Source: Polaromonas sp.
Lineage (GTDB): Bacteria > Pseudomonadota > Gammaproteobacteria > Burkholderiales > Burkholderiaceae_C
DNA: 64,000 bases
Assembly: GCA_025362315.1 (NCBI GenBank)
Contig: JANYGP010000059.1
Coordinates: forward strand, 1 to 64,000
Direction of reading: 5' to 3'
Part shown: positions 35,922 to 45,313 of the stretch, one piece after another
Numbering within the stretch: position 1 is the stretch's first letter
How the letters are laid out: every line of letters starts with the position of its first letter
Program-made: the position numbers and the translations under genes
The notes under the pieces: model-generated
Seen by the model: only the letters and a program-made list of their open reading frames with translations
Told to the model about the DNA's origin: nothing
Database searches by the model: none

Positions 35922-36004
35922 GTTGTTGTCTCCGGCTGTTAAAAAAATAATCGGCATATGCTAGTCTCAATTGCCTGACTTCACAATCTTGAAAGCACCT
36001 TTCC

Positions 36005-37477
36005 ATGGACATGAAAACCTCCCCCCTGTCGCTGCTCAATGACCCAAGCTTGTTAAAAACCGATGCCCTCATCAATGGCCAGTGGCTGGCAGGCAACGCC
36101 CGGTTTGATGTGTATGACCCGTCAAACGGGCAAAAATTGGCTGATGTGGCAAACCTCGATGCCCAGTCTGCCAGTGATGCGATTGACGCTGCCAATGCTG
36201 CCTGGCCCGCATGGCGCAAAAAGACCGGCAAAGAACGCCACGCAATTTTGATGAAATGGTTTGCCCTGCTGATGGCCAACCAGGACGATCTGGCGCGCAT
36301 CATGACGGCCGAGCAAGGTAAGCCGTTTGCCGAGGCCAAAGGCGAGATTGCATATGGTGCCAGCTTTGTGGAATGGTTTGCCGAGGAAGCCAAGCGCATC
36401 AATGGACAGACCCTGCCGCAGTTTGACAACAACCGCCGCCTGATGGTGACCAAAGAGCCAATCGGCGTGTGCGCAGCGATCACGCCCTGGAACTTTCCGC
36501 TGGCCATGATCACCCGCAAAGTAGCGCCTGCACTGGCTGCAGGTTGCCCGGTGGTTATCAAACCTGCCGAACTGACACCACTGACGGCACTGGCCGCTGC
36601 TGAACTGGCCATGCGGGCAGGCATTCCGCCCGGTGTGCTCAATGTGGTGACCAGCACGCACAGCTCCGAAGTGGGCAAGGTGCTGTGCGCCAGCCCCATC
36701 GTGCGGCATTTGAGTTTTACCGGGTCAACCCAGGTGGGTCGCATTTTGATGGCGCAGTGCGCGCCGACCGTGAAAAAGTTGGCCCTCGAGCTGGGCGGCA
36801 ACGCGCCTTTTATTGTGTTTGACGATGCCGACATTGACTCAGCTGTTGACGGCGCAATGGCCAGCAAGTACCGCAACGCGGGCCAGACCTGTGTGTGCGC
36901 AAACCGCATTTATGTGCAGGATGCGGTGTACGGCCAGTTTGTTGAAAAGTTCGCAGCCAAGGTCAAAACATTGAAGGTAGGAAACGGTTTTATAGATGGC
37001 GTGACGACAGGCCCGCTGATTGAGGAAAAAGCGGTGGCCAAAGTGACTCAGCATGTGGCCGATGCACTGGCCAAAGGCGGTAAATTGCTGGCAGGCGGGA
37101 AAAAACTCGATGGGCAGTTTTTTGAACCGACGCTGGTTGGCGACGCAACTGCCGACATGCTGTGTGCCAAAGAAGAAACCTTTGGACCGTTTGCGCCTGT
37201 GTTCAGGTTCAAGACTGAACAGGAAGCCATTGATGCGGCCAACAACACGGAGTTTGGTCTGGCCAGCTACTTTTACAGCCGTGATGTGGGCCGCATCTTC
37301 CGCGTGGCTGAGGCGCTGGAATACGGCATGGTCGGCATCAATGTGGGCGTGATTGCCACCGAGCATGTGCCGTTTGGCGGCGTCAAGCAATCAGGTCTGG
37401 GACGTGAAGGCTCGAGCCACGGCATTGAAGAGTATGTCGAGTTGAAATACCTTTGCATGGGTGACATTCAAAAGTAA
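36005..37477 (+). CDS. gabD: NAD(P)-dependent succinate-semialdehyde dehydrogenase
   Basis: 490 residues. The aldehyde dehydrogenase core shows TPWNFPLAMITRKVAPALAAG, FTGSTQVGRILM, catalytic Glu in LALELGGNAPF and catalytic Cys in NAGQTCVCANR (about residue 296). The N-terminal WPAWRKKTGKERHAILMKWF and the C-terminal GVKQSGLGREGSSHGIEEYVE match GabD. Oxidises succinic semialdehyde to succinate. Two in-frame ATGs (36005, 36011) are possible. Stands alone, with a repeat and tRNA-Gly downstream. Confidence 0.92.
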   Translation: MDMKTSPLSLLNDPSLLKTDALINGQWLAGNARFDVYDPSNGQKLADVANLDAQSASDAIDAANAAWPAWRKKTGKERHAILMKWFALLMANQDDLARIMTAEQGKPFAEAKGEIAYGASFVEWFAEEAKRINGQTLPQFDNNRRLMVTKEPIGVCAAITPWNFPLAMITRKVAPALAAGCPVVIKPAELTPLTALAAAELAMRAGIPPGVLNVVTSTHSSEVGKVLCASPIVRHLSFTGSTQVGRILMAQCAPTVKKLALELGGNAPFIVFDDADIDSAVDGAMASKYRNAGQTCVCANRIYVQDAVYGQFVEKFAAKVKTLKVGNGFIDGVTTGPLIEEKAVAKVTQHVADALAKGGKLLAGGKKLDGQFFEPTLVGDATADMLCAKEETFGPFAPVFRFKTEQEAIDAANNTEFGLASYFYSRDVGRIFRVAEALEYGMVGINVGVIATEHVPFGGVKQSGLGREGSSHGIEEYVELKYLCMGDIQK

Positions 37478-37487
37478 GTTGGAACTG

Positions 37488-37545
37488 ATGCTACTTTATC
37501 AATAGCTGCTTGCGCACATAATACGTGCGCTGGCGGCCAATATGA
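37488..37545 (+). repeat. Dispersed palindromic repeat, copy 7
   Basis: GATGCTACTTTATCAATAGC, TGCTTGCGCACATAATACGT, GCGCTGGCGGCCAATATGAG. Begins about ten bases after the gabD stop. Confidence 0.82.
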
Positions 37546-37616
37546 GTCTTGAAAACAGGCGTTTTGTGTGTTTTGGAGACATCGGTTTCCCCTACTCACT
37601 GTAAAATCAGGCCATC

Positions 37617-37690
37617 GCGGGTGTAGTTCAATGGCAGAACGGCAGCTTCCCAAGCTTCAGATAAGGGTTCGATTCCCTTTACCCGCTCCA
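37617..37690 (+). tRNA. tRNA-Gly (anticodon CCC)
   Basis: 74 bases with an encoded CCA. Acceptor GCGGGTG/TACCCGC, D-arm GTTC/GAAC, anticodon loop TTCCCAA, T-arm AAGGG/CCCTT with loop TTCGATT. The anticodon stem GCAGC/GCTTC has one C-T mismatch, which is unusual. TAAAAT at 37602-37607 is a plausible -10 element. Confidence 0.92.
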
Positions 37691-37728
37691 GACATCTGCT
37701 CCAGACATCTGCTCCACACATCCGCTCC
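37685..37728 (+). repeat. 13-base tandem repeat beginning at the tRNA-Gly 3' end
   Basis: Units of GCTCCAGACATCT: two identical (37685-37697 and 37698-37710), one diverged (GCTCCACACATCC, 37711-37723) and a partial GCTCC. The first unit includes the last six bases of the tRNA, so the tRNA 3' tail has been duplicated. dusC ends at 37745 on the opposite strand. Confidence 0.85.
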
Positions 37729-37744
37729 TCAATTTACGCTTCAG

Positions 37745-38731
37745 CTACGCTGCCTCCAGAGCCAGGTCAAACCGGCTCAGCTCCCTGTCCATCCAGACCT
37801 GAACCAGCGCCGGATTGTCGATGGTTTTCAGCGATTGGTAAGCAGTCTCTGCCTCAGGAAAACGCCGCCTGAGAAAGTTCAGCCATTGTTTGAGGCGACC
37901 GGCCTGGGCTTTGCTGTCCAGACGCGTGGTGACGATATCCCAGAAGCCGGATACCAGCGGCAGCAGCTGTGCCCAGGTCACAGCACCAGCGGGCAGGTTG
38001 CATGAAGAAGCCTTGATCGCCAAACCCAGGCCAGGATCGGCAACCGCGCCACGCCCAATCATCAGCATGTTGCAGCCCGAGACCTCGCGGCAACGGCGTG
38101 CATCTTCCACATTCCATATTTCGCCATTGGCCACCACCGGTATGCTGACTGCAGACCGAACATCGGCAATGCGTTCCCAATATGCTGGCGGGCGGTAGCC
38201 TTGGGCTTTGGTCCGGGCGTGTACCACCAGCTCGTCAGCACCCCCTTCGCTGATAGCCAGGGCGCATTGTTCAGCATGTGAATCGTCCAGGTAGCCCAGC
38301 CGCATTTTGGCCGAGACGGGCATGTGTGCCGGCACAGCGCGGCGCACAGCCCGAACAATGGCATAAATCGTTTCCGGCTCTTTGAGCAGCGCAGCGCCAC
38401 CGCCATGGCGGTTGACGATATTGGCCGGGCAGCCAAAGTTCAGGTCAATGCCAGCAGGCCCCAGACTGGCCAGACGTGCCGCGTTTTCAGCCATGCAAAC
38501 CGGGTCTGAACCCAGCAGCTGGGCGCGCACAGGCACACCGGCAAATGTGCGGCCGCCGTTGTACAGCTCGGGCACGATGCGGGTAAAAACGCGTTCCGGC
38601 AGCAGCTGGTCAGTGATGCGTATGAACTCGGACACGCACCGGTCAATGCCGCCCAGGCGCGTCAAAATATCGCGCAGCACAAAGTCAAGCAGCCCCTCCA
38701 TCGGGGCAAGAAGAATGACGGGCTCCCGCAT
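37745..38731 (-). CDS. dusC: tRNA-dihydrouridine synthase (DusC type)
   Basis: 328 residues from the ATG at 38731. FMN-binding TIM barrel with LAPMEGLLDFVLRDILTRLG, GIDLNFGCPANIVNRHGGG (catalytic Cys) and IPVVANGEIWNVEDA, and the Dus C-terminal helical domain. Reduces a specific uridine (U16 in E. coli DusC) in the tRNA D-loop. Seven bases downstream of the methyltransferase gene, so in one unit, and convergent with tRNA-Gly. Confidence 0.92.
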   Translation of the reverse strand: MREPVILLAPMEGLLDFVLRDILTRLGGIDRCVSEFIRITDQLLPERVFTRIVPELYNGGRTFAGVPVRAQLLGSDPVCMAENAARLASLGPAGIDLNFGCPANIVNRHGGGAALLKEPETIYAIVRAVRRAVPAHMPVSAKMRLGYLDDSHAEQCALAISEGGADELVVHARTKAQGYRPPAYWERIADVRSAVSIPVVANGEIWNVEDARRCREVSGCNMLMIGRGAVADPGLGLAIKASSCNLPAGAVTWAQLLPLVSGFWDIVTTRLDSKAQAGRLKQWLNFLRRRFPEAETAYQSLKTIDNPALVQVWMDRELSRFDLALEAA

Positions 38732-38738
38732 CAGTCCA

Positions 38739-40109
38739 TCAAACCGCAACAAGCCGCCAAAGCGAAGTGAGCTCACAGCCTCGCGCTTGCGCTAACGGAT
38801 CGGCGGGGTCAAGCGCTTTGGGGTGCTGGGGTTTGACATCCATGCGGTCAATGACTGTCAAGCCGCCAGCTTTGATTGCGGCCAGCAACTCGTCCCGTGT
38901 TCTCAAGCCCAGGTGTTCCGCCAGATCTGAAAGGATCAGCCAACCCTCACCGCCGGGCACCAGATGGCCCGCCAAACCCTTGAGAAAGCCCAGCAGCATA
39001 CGGCTGTCCTCGTCATAAACGGCGCCTTCCAGAGCTGAGGCTGGCCGTGCAGGCAACCACGGCGGGTTGCACACAACGACCGACGCAAGCCCCTCGGGAA
39101 ACAAATTGGCTTTCATGACTTTGACCGGGTTGGGCAACCGGAGCCTGTAGATGTTTTCCTTGGCGCAAACCAGTGCACGCTCATCCTGATCAGTGGCGAC
39201 CACCTGGTCAACCTCACGCAATGCCAGCACTGCCGCCAGCACGCCAGTGCCAGTGCCAATGTCAAACACCACATATTTGGCTGGGCGCTGCGCCGGCGTG
39301 TGTTGGGGCAACGGCGCCGTTGCAACCAGGTCGACATACTCGCCTCGCACTGGTGAGAACACGCCGTAGTGCGGATAAATGCGGTTATTGGGTGCGGCTT
39401 TGGCAATGGCTGACCCACTGGACGTCAGGGCAGGAATTTCAACGCCTTTTTTGCGCCACTCATGTGCACTGATGATGCCCATCAGCTCCCGCAACGATGC
39501 AACGCTGGGGCCGGCGTCAACGCGTTCCGCCGACAGGCCGCCCTTGGCAGACAGGGGAAGCGGAACAGCCCCTTCGTCAGGTGAAAGGGGCAGCGAAGTC
39601 CGCGAAGCGACAGGTGTGGTGGCACTGCTGTTCCAGGCTTCGGCACATGCCAATTTTGCATCCGGCGCGCGGCGCAGAGCAATCGAATAGTCACCTGCGA
39701 ATTCGATCAGCACCATGCCAAGTACCCGCGCACGCTGCGATTTGGTTTGCCGGTACAAATGAAAGGCTTCGCCCTCGGGTGCGCCTGTTTCGGCTTGTGC
39801 CAATGCTTTTTTACGGCCCATCCTGGCGGTCTTCGATGCCTTGGGCGGCTTGTCAATTCGCCGTGCCAAGGCTTGCAGCAACAGGCGCGCATTTTGAAAA
39901 TCACCTCGCCACAGCAAGCCTGTGCCTTCGCAGGCCATGCGGTAGGCGCTGTCAGCGCTCAAGGTGTCGTCAGCCAGCACCACCCGTTTGGGCGGCGCAG
40001 CGCCGCGCTCGGATCGCCACAGGGCGGTGCGCGGCTGTTTGTCCTCAGTCCACTGAATGACAGGTGCAGGCAGCTCAGGCGGGGAAAGCATCACATTTGG
40101 GGAGGTCAT
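38739..40109 (-). CDS. Class I SAM-dependent methyltransferase (MTS/small-methyltransferase fold)
   Basis: 456 residues from the ATG at 40109. The SAM site VVFDIGTGTGVLAAVLAL is at about residue 275 and the catalytic VVCNPPWLP (NPPW/Y motif of N-methyltransferases acting on RNA bases or protein amides) at about 345. The N-terminal half is a poorly conserved domain and holds a Ser/Pro/Leu-rich insertion coded by a GC-rich element (39525-39610). Resembles RlmG/PrmC-type enzymes; substrate unknown. Cotranscribed with dusC, which suggests an RNA-modification role. Confidence 0.8.
   Translation of the reverse strand: MTSPNVMLSPPELPAPVIQWTEDKQPRTALWRSERGAAPPKRVVLADDTLSADSAYRMACEGTGLLWRGDFQNARLLLQALARRIDKPPKASKTARMGRKKALAQAETGAPEGEAFHLYRQTKSQRARVLGMVLIEFAGDYSIALRRAPDAKLACAEAWNSSATTPVASRTSLPLSPDEGAVPLPLSAKGGLSAERVDAGPSVASLRELMGIISAHEWRKKGVEIPALTSSGSAIAKAAPNNRIYPHYGVFSPVRGEYVDLVATAPLPQHTPAQRPAKYVVFDIGTGTGVLAAVLALREVDQVVATDQDERALVCAKENIYRLRLPNPVKVMKANLFPEGLASVVVCNPPWLPARPASALEGAVYDEDSRMLLGFLKGLAGHLVPGGEGWLILSDLAEHLGLRTRDELLAAIKAGGLTVIDRMDVKPQHPKALDPADPLAQARGCELTSLWRLVAV
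39525..39610 (-). repeat. GC-rich element inserted in frame within the methyltransferase gene
   Basis: On the minus strand it encodes roughly TSLPLSPDEGAVPLPLSAKG, a low-complexity stretch in an otherwise globular region. The DNA contains CCCCTTTC and GGGGCTGTTCCGCTTCCCC-type complementary blocks and GGCCGCCC-TTGGCA, the last also seen at the element near 52060. I suspect a small interspersed element; it could also be a naturally variable linker. Confidence 0.4.
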
Positions 40110-40180
40110 CACAGGTCAAGCAAAAAAATGAATCGCCTGTTGTAACAGATGGCAGCAGTCAAAGCCAAAAACATCCCAAC

Positions 40181-41124
40181 TTAGCTACGCACTCGCTTGA
40201 AAAGTGTGACTGCCGCAAGCACCAGCGCGCCGGTGAGCAAACCCACCATTGCATCCATCAAGAGCGGCGCAATGCTGCTCATCACACCACCAATTTTTTG
40301 TGTGAACTGCTCAATGACGTGGTGCAGCGGCTTGATACCGTGCACCAAAATGCCGCCGCCAACCAAAAACATGGCGGCAGTGCCAGCAACTGACAGCCCT
40401 TTCATCAACCACGGCGCCAGCCACAAAATGCCTCGGCCCAGGCTGCGCTCAAAGCGGCGCACCGGGCTGTAGCCGAGCCTCTGGCTTAAATAAAGCCCTG
40501 CATCGTCGAGTTTGACAATGCCTGCCACCAGGCCGTACACCCCAATCGTCATGATGACAGCGATGCCAACAAGTACCGTGACCTGCGTCACGAACGGGCT
40601 GTCCTGCACGGTCCCCAACGTAATCACGATAATTTCTGCCGACAAAATGAAATCAGTGCGCACCGCACCCTTGATTTTTTCTATTTCAGGTCCCACCCTT
40701 TCAGCTGCCGGGGCAGTAACCGCATTAATCGCATTAACCGCAGTAACCGCAGCAACCGGGGTTTGCTGCTGGGCCACTGGCCCAGTCTTGTCGTGCACGT
40801 ATTTGTGTGCCAGTTTTTCAAAACCTTCAAAGCAAAGGTATGCACCACCGACCATCAAAAGCGGCGTGACCGCCCAGGGTGCAAGGCTGCTGATGAGCAA
40901 GGCAGACGGCACCAGGATTGCCTTGTTGACGAATGAACCTTTGGCAACTGCCCATACCACGGGCAGCTCCCGGTCGGCTTTGACACCGGCTACCTGCTGG
41001 GCATTGAGTGCCAGGTCATCACCCAATACACCTGCAGTTTTTTGGCTGCCACCTTTGATAGCAAAGCCACATCATCCAGGACACTGGCAATGTCATCAAC
41101 CAGTAAAAAAAGGCTGGCAGGCAC
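40181..41124 (-). pseudogene. DUF808 (YedI-like) inner-membrane protein gene with a single-base frameshift
   Basis: The main frame begins internally at GDDLALNAQQV. The missing N-terminus is just upstream in another frame: GTG at 41124 starts MPASLFLLVDDIASVLDDVA... to VAAKK at 41038, then the frames should join as AAKK-TAGVLGDD. The join lies in a run of six A (minus strand, 41038-41043); seven would restore one 314-codon gene of normal DUF808 length with about six membrane segments. A repeat-expanded loop (AVTAVNAINAVTAPAA) lies at about 40700-40760. Either a true pseudogene, a variable homopolymer or a sequencing error. Confidence 0.85.
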
Positions 41125-41164
41125 TGGGTTTACTTGCTGGGTTACTTGCTGGGTTTGTCACACA

Positions 41165-41187
41165 TTAAAAAACCGCCTGAGCGGTTT
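41165..41187 (-). terminator. Rho-independent terminator for the DUF883-type gene
   Basis: Stem AAACCGC/GCGGTTT with a four-base loop, followed on the minus strand by a T-run, 23 bases after the stop at 41210. Confidence 0.75.
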
Positions 41188-41209
41188 GCATGGATGAAAA
41201 ACTTGGGGC

Positions 41210-41551
41210 TTACCTGGCTGTCATGCGGCCATAAATAAAACCGATCGCCAGTGCAATGCCCACTGCCTGCAAAGGCCGGTCCCGGATGCAGGTCTGGGTG
41301 TAATTCAGTGCTTTGCCAGGTGCATCAGCTATCTTGCGGGTTTGGTCAGCAACGCGGTCCGCCACATGGCTTGCGCCACTGGCGATTGTTGAGACCGTGT
41401 CGTGCGCGGTCGATGAAAAGCTGTCGACGGTGTTGCGCACAGGCGTTGTAACTTTGTCAATGCCCTGGTGTAGCGCAGAACCTGCCGACTCAACGCCACG
41501 CTGGACCGCGCCGCTTTTTGACTCAGTCGCAAAAGAGGTGGCTGTGTTCAT
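41210..41551 (-). CDS. DUF883 (ElaB/YqjD)-type membrane-anchored protein
   Basis: 113 residues: amphipathic helical, Ala/Ser/Thr/Val-rich body and a single C-terminal membrane helix with the family signature RDRPLQAVGIALAIGFIYG. The E. coli relatives bind stationary-phase ribosomes at the membrane and are RpoS-regulated. ATG with GGAAG upstream. Own terminator follows, so it is probably a single-gene unit. Confidence 0.85.
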   Translation of the reverse strand: MNTATSFATESKSGAVQRGVESAGSALHQGIDKVTTPVRNTVDSFSSTAHDTVSTIASGASHVADRVADQTRKIADAPGKALNYTQTCIRDRPLQAVGIALAIGFIYGRMTAR

Positions 41552-41682
41552 GTTGCTTCCTTAAAATTTAGCAATGCAGATCGGAATAATCTGGCTCAAT
41601 TGAATTTAGAAACATTGCGATGCAAAGTCCATTGCCCATGTCAGCAATCGCCTGTAGGACAAATCCCTGACTGAGGATGACT

Positions 41683-42204
41683 TCAGTCCACCGATCGTTT
41701 CAGGCGTATTTCCTCAAGTTTGACACTGCCATAAGACGTGGCACGCAATGATGGCATTTCACGTTTGAAGCCAGCCGCCTGCTCGTAAAACTGCAGCGCT
41801 CGTTCGTTGGCCACCAGGGACCACAGCGTCACCTGGGTACAGCCTTCTTCTTTCAGACCATCGCGTGCGCCGTCCCACAGGGCCAGCCCTGCGCCTTTGC
41901 GCCAGTGCGCTGGCGTGACATACATGGCCCAGATCTCTCCCACGGATGACTTGGTACCCGGGTCACGTGATCGGTCAAAGCCCACAAAGCCGATCACCGT
42001 GTCGCTGTCCAGCGCCACCAGCAATTGCGGGTCGCTGAATTCAATGGCCTCTTTCCAGTAAGCCAGGCGCTTTTCAAAAGTCATGGCCTTGAGAACATCG
42101 TCAGGGATCAATCCCTGGTAGGCCGCTTGCCAGGTAGCCACATGAATTTCAGCAATGGCTTTGGCGTCGCGTGGAGCAACGGGTCGAACAGAATAATTTG
42201 ACAT
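41683..42204 (-). CDS. GNAT-family N-acetyltransferase
   Basis: 173 residues, complete Acetyltransf_1 fold: N-terminal VRPVAPRDAKAIAEIHVATW, GEIWAMYVTPAHWRKGAGLALW (acetyl-CoA pyrophosphate loop R/Q-x-x-G-x-G/A) and NERALQFYEQAAGFKRE near the end. Substrate unknown. Divergent from the ferredoxin gene. Confidence 0.88.
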   Translation of the reverse strand: MSNYSVRPVAPRDAKAIAEIHVATWQAAYQGLIPDDVLKAMTFEKRLAYWKEAIEFSDPQLLVALDSDTVIGFVGFDRSRDPGTKSSVGEIWAMYVTPAHWRKGAGLALWDGARDGLKEEGCTQVTLWSLVANERALQFYEQAAGFKREMPSLRATSYGSVKLEEIRLKRSVD

Positions 42205-42270
42205 TGAAAATTGTGGGTAGTTTTAAAACAACCCGCGATTGTCGCGCATGCTGTAATTCAAAGGGTCATG

Positions 42271-42612
42271 ATGAAACACACACCCATGCGTACACCCATC
42301 GCCACATCACCCAACACCCTTTCCAGCACACCCCGTTTCACAGTGCGTGTTGATGGCACAGACCTGCATTTCACTGCTTTGGCTTGTCTGACATTGCTGC
42401 AATCGGCCGAGGGTGCAGACATTGCGGGCTTGACGCTGGAAAGCTCATGCAGAAACGGCACATGCCGCGCTTGCATGTGCCAGCTTGTTGATGGCCAGAT
42501 TGCTTACCGGATCGACTGGCCAGGCCTGAGTCCTGATGAAAAACGGGACAGGCTGATACTGCCCTGTGTCGCGTATCCGATGTCCGATATTGTGATCAGA
42601 CTGCTGGTGTGA
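42271..42612 (+). CDS. Plant-type [2Fe-2S] ferredoxin domain protein
   Basis: 113 residues from the ATG at 42271 (AAAGGG just upstream; an ATG immediately before it is possible). Cluster ligands CRNGTCRAC (C-x4-C-x2-C) and a fourth Cys in LPCVAYP 28 residues later. About 35 residues of Thr/Ser/Pro-rich N-terminal extension precede the core. Electron-transfer protein; no partner reductase or oxygenase lies nearby, so the client is unknown. Confidence 0.87.
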   Translation: MKHTPMRTPIATSPNTLSSTPRFTVRVDGTDLHFTALACLTLLQSAEGADIAGLTLESSCRNGTCRACMCQLVDGQIAYRIDWPGLSPDEKRDRLILPCVAYPMSDIVIRLLV

Positions 42613-42640
42613 CTGCAATTGTGAATGTGATTGCCGCGGC

Positions 42641-44086
42641 TTAAACCGCCATGATCGACACGGCCTTGGTGATCAGATAGGCCTCCATCGCTTCCGGGCC
42701 GCCTTCAGAGCCGTAGCCAGAATCCTTGGTGCCGCCAAACGGCATTTCGGGCGATGGCGCAGCCGGTTGGTTGATCCACAACATGCCGACCTCCATTTGA
42801 TGCGACAACACATGCGCGTTCTTGATGGACCTGGTGAAGGCATAGCCCGCCAGGCCGTAAGGCAATCGGTTGGCCTCCAGGATTGCTTCTTCGAGCGTGT
42901 CGAATCCGCGAATCGCTGCAACCGGACCAAAAGGCTCGTTGTTGAACACGTCAGAATCAAGAGAGACATTGGTCAGCACCGTCGGTGCAAAAAAGTTGCC
43001 GTCTGTGCCAACGCGCTCTCCGCCAGTTGCCACTGTGGCGCCAGTTTTGCGTGCGTCGTCCAGCACTTTGGCCATGGCTGTCAAACGCCGCGCGTTGGCC
43101 AGTGGGCCCAGCGTGACGCCTTCTGTCAGGCCATCGCCCAGCTTCAAGCTCTCGGCGTGGCTGACCATGAGCCTGGCAAACTCATCCTTGATGCTGTTGT
43201 GTACCAAAAATCGTGTGGGTGAAATGCAGACCTGACCAGCGTTGCGAAACTTCGCGCCACCTGCCGCCTTGACGGCCAGTGCAACGTCGGCGTCTTCGGC
43301 CACGATCACCGGCGCGTGACCGCCCAGCTCCATGGTCGCGCGCTTCATGTGGGACCCGGCCAACGCCGCCAGCTGTTTGCCAACGGGTGTAGAACCAGTA
43401 AAAGTCACTTTACGAATGATGGGGTGAGCAATCAGGTGACTGGATATTTCAGCCGGATCCCCGAACACCAGGCCGACAGTGCCGGGCGGCACGCCTGCAT
43501 CAACAAAACACTGCAGCAACGCAGCGGGCGATGCTGGGGTTTCTTCGGGCGCCTTGACAAGAAAAGAGCAGCCGCTGGCCAATGCGGCCCCCAACTTGCG
43601 AACAATCTGGTTGACGGGAAAGTTCCACGGCGTGAAAGCCGCCACCGGGCCCAGCGGCTCCTTGAGCACCAGTTGCTGGGCAGCCAGATTGCGCGACGGC
43701 ACGATGCGGCCATACACCCGGCGACCTTCATCGGCAAACCATTCAATGATGTCAGCACCGGCCAGCACTTCGCCGCGGGCTTCGGCAAATGGTTTGCCCT
43801 GCTCCTGTGTCAGCAGGCGGCCAATGTCTGCTGCACGCTCACGCAGCAGGCCTGCGGCTTTGCGCAGGGTGCCTGCACGCTCGTTGGCCGGGATTTTTTT
43901 CCAGACGTCAAAGCCTTTTTGCGCGGCATGTAGCGCCCGGTCCAGATCAGGTATGCCGGCGTGCGCCACTTTGCCGATGGGTTGACCCGTGGCAGGATTG
44001 ATCACCACAATTGTCTTGCCACTGGCAGCATCGCACCATTCGTTGTTGATCAGCAGTTGCGTGTCTTTGTAGGGTACGGTGGTCAT
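42641..44086 (-). CDS. Aldehyde dehydrogenase, NAD-dependent succinate-semialdehyde dehydrogenase type
   Basis: 481 residues from the ATG at 44086 (the frame stays open upstream but there it only mirrors the M14 peptidase gene). [32 protein letters not shown], catalytic Glu in [11 protein letters not shown] and catalytic Cys in [11 protein letters not shown]. Closest in character to SSADH/GabD-II and alpha-ketoglutaric semialdehyde dehydrogenases; the second such gene in the window after 36005. Substrate uncertain. Confidence 0.9.
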   Translation of the reverse strand: MTTVPYKDTQLLINNEWCDAASGKTIVVINPATGQPIGKVAHAGIPDLDRALHAAQKGFDVWKKIPANERAGTLRKAAGLLRERAADIGRLLTQEQGKPFAEARGEVLAGADIIEWFADEGRRVYGRIVPSRNLAAQQLVLKEPLGPVAAFTPWNFPVNQIVRKLGAALASGCSFLVKAPEETPASPAALLQCFVDAGVPPGTVGLVFGDPAEISSHLIAHPIIRKVTFTGSTPVGKQLAALAGSHMKRATMELGGHAPVIVAEDADVALAVKAAGGAKFRNAGQVCISPTRFLVHNSIKDEFARLMVSHAESLKLGDGLTEGVTLGPLANARRLTAMAKVLDDARKTGATVATGGERVGTDGNFFAPTVLTNVSLDSDVFNNEPFGPVAAIRGFDTLEEAILEANRLPYGLAGYAFTRSIKNAHVLSHQMEVGMLWINQPAAPSPEMPFGGTKDSGYGSEGGPEAMEAYLITKAVSIMAV

Positions 44087-44218
44087 TTTGATGTCCGGTG
44101 TTTGTAGCGAGCCAGACAGTTTAATCAGCAACGCATCCTGAGGTTCAGCAAGTTTTGACCACAAAGCTGGCACCCATCCCGACATCAAACCGTCACCCGG
44201 GCCTGTCAGGATGGACGA

Positions 44219-45313
44219 ATGAGCCTTTTGTATACAAGTGACCAGCCCGGCACCAGCAGCATTCTGGCGTTGGCTGGTACGCAAGACACCACCGCTACCT
44301 TTGCTGAGCATGAAGAACTCAAAACCATTTTGCGGGCAGGCTACACCCAATTTGCCATCCAGGCGGTGTGTGATGTGCACACCCGAAGCGCGCCGTTCCC
44401 CGTCTTCCCCGTTTTTACCGCCAGCATTGGCTCTGCTGACCCACTGGCGCCGGTCGTCGGGTTTTTTGGCGGTATCCATGGCTTGGAGCGCATTGGGTCC
44501 CAAGTGATCCTGCACTACATGCGGGCTCTGCTTTTCAGGCTGGAGTGGGATGAGTTGCTGCACCAGCAGCTTGAAAAAGTTCGCCTGGTGTTCATGCCCA
44601 TCGTCAATCCGGGCGGTATGTGGGCGCACAAACGGGCCAACCCGCACGGTGTCGATTTGATGCGCAATGCGCCGCAGCGGTCAGACGGACGTGTGCCTTT
44701 TCTGGCGGGCGGGCAAACCATCAGTTCCCTGCTGCCCTGGTATTGCGGCAAGCCGGGTGCGCCCATGCAGGCAGAAAGCGCGGCGCTGCTGGCAGTCGTA
44801 CGCACGCAGCTGGCCAGCCGGCCATTCAGCCTGGCGCTGGACTGCCATTCCGGTTACGGCTTTGATGACAGCATCTGGTTTCCGTATGCCAAAACGCGGC
44901 GCATGATGGCGCACCTGCCTGAGATGTTTGCGCTCAAAACCATGCTGGAACAATCCCACCCACACCACAGCTACAGCTTTGAGCCGCAAAGCAACCAGTA
45001 CCTGCTGCACGGTGACCTGTGGGACCACGCCTATGACGAGGCACCATCTGGCAACGTGTTTTTACCAATGACGCTGGAGCTGGGCTCCTGGCTGTGGATC
45101 CGCAAGAACCCGCGGCAACTGTTTTCACGTCACGGTTTTTTCAATCCAATCAAGGCGCATCGCATCAAGCGGGTGCTGCGCCGCCACGCTGACCTGCTGG
45201 ACTTTTTGACGCGGGCGGCGTTTGCTGCACCGCGCTGGCTGCCGCCTGAAGACCGCCGCGCTGAATTACAACAACTGGCCACAGCCTACTGGCGGCCAGG
45301 GCGGCTGCCATGA
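44219..45313 (+). CDS. M14-family zinc carboxypeptidase
   Basis: 364 residues. Zinc ligands His87 and Glu90 in [10 protein letters not shown], the third His in [10 protein letters not shown] (about residue 209), and the catalytic Glu in [10 protein letters not shown] (about 286). [26 protein letters not shown] is the usual M14 substrate region. No signal peptide, so cytoplasmic. Overlaps the following alpha/beta hydrolase by four bases (ATGA), a linkage which suggests a two-step hydrolysis of one compound; the substrate is unknown. Confidence 0.86.
   Translation: MSLLYTSDQPGTSSILALAGTQDTTATFAEHEELKTILRAGYTQFAIQAVCDVHTRSAPFPVFPVFTASIGSADPLAPVVGFFGGIHGLERIGSQVILHYMRALLFRLEWDELLHQQLEKVRLVFMPIVNPGGMWAHKRANPHGVDLMRNAPQRSDGRVPFLAGGQTISSLLPWYCGKPGAPMQAESAALLAVVRTQLASRPFSLALDCHSGYGFDDSIWFPYAKTRRMMAHLPEMFALKTMLEQSHPHHSYSFEPQSNQYLLHGDLWDHAYDEAPSGNVFLPMTLELGSWLWIRKNPRQLFSRHGFFNPIKAHRIKRVLRRHADLLDFLTRAAFAAPRWLPPEDRRAELQQLATAYWRPGRLP

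Noticed and set aside
37685-37728. CRISPR array
   Set aside because: Units are 13 bases, directly abutting, with no spacers and no cas genes in the window.
44087-44647. N-terminal extension of the aldehyde dehydrogenase to 668 residues
   Set aside because: The extra part is antisense to the well-supported M14 peptidase gene and matches no domain; ATG 44086 gives the normal N-terminus.
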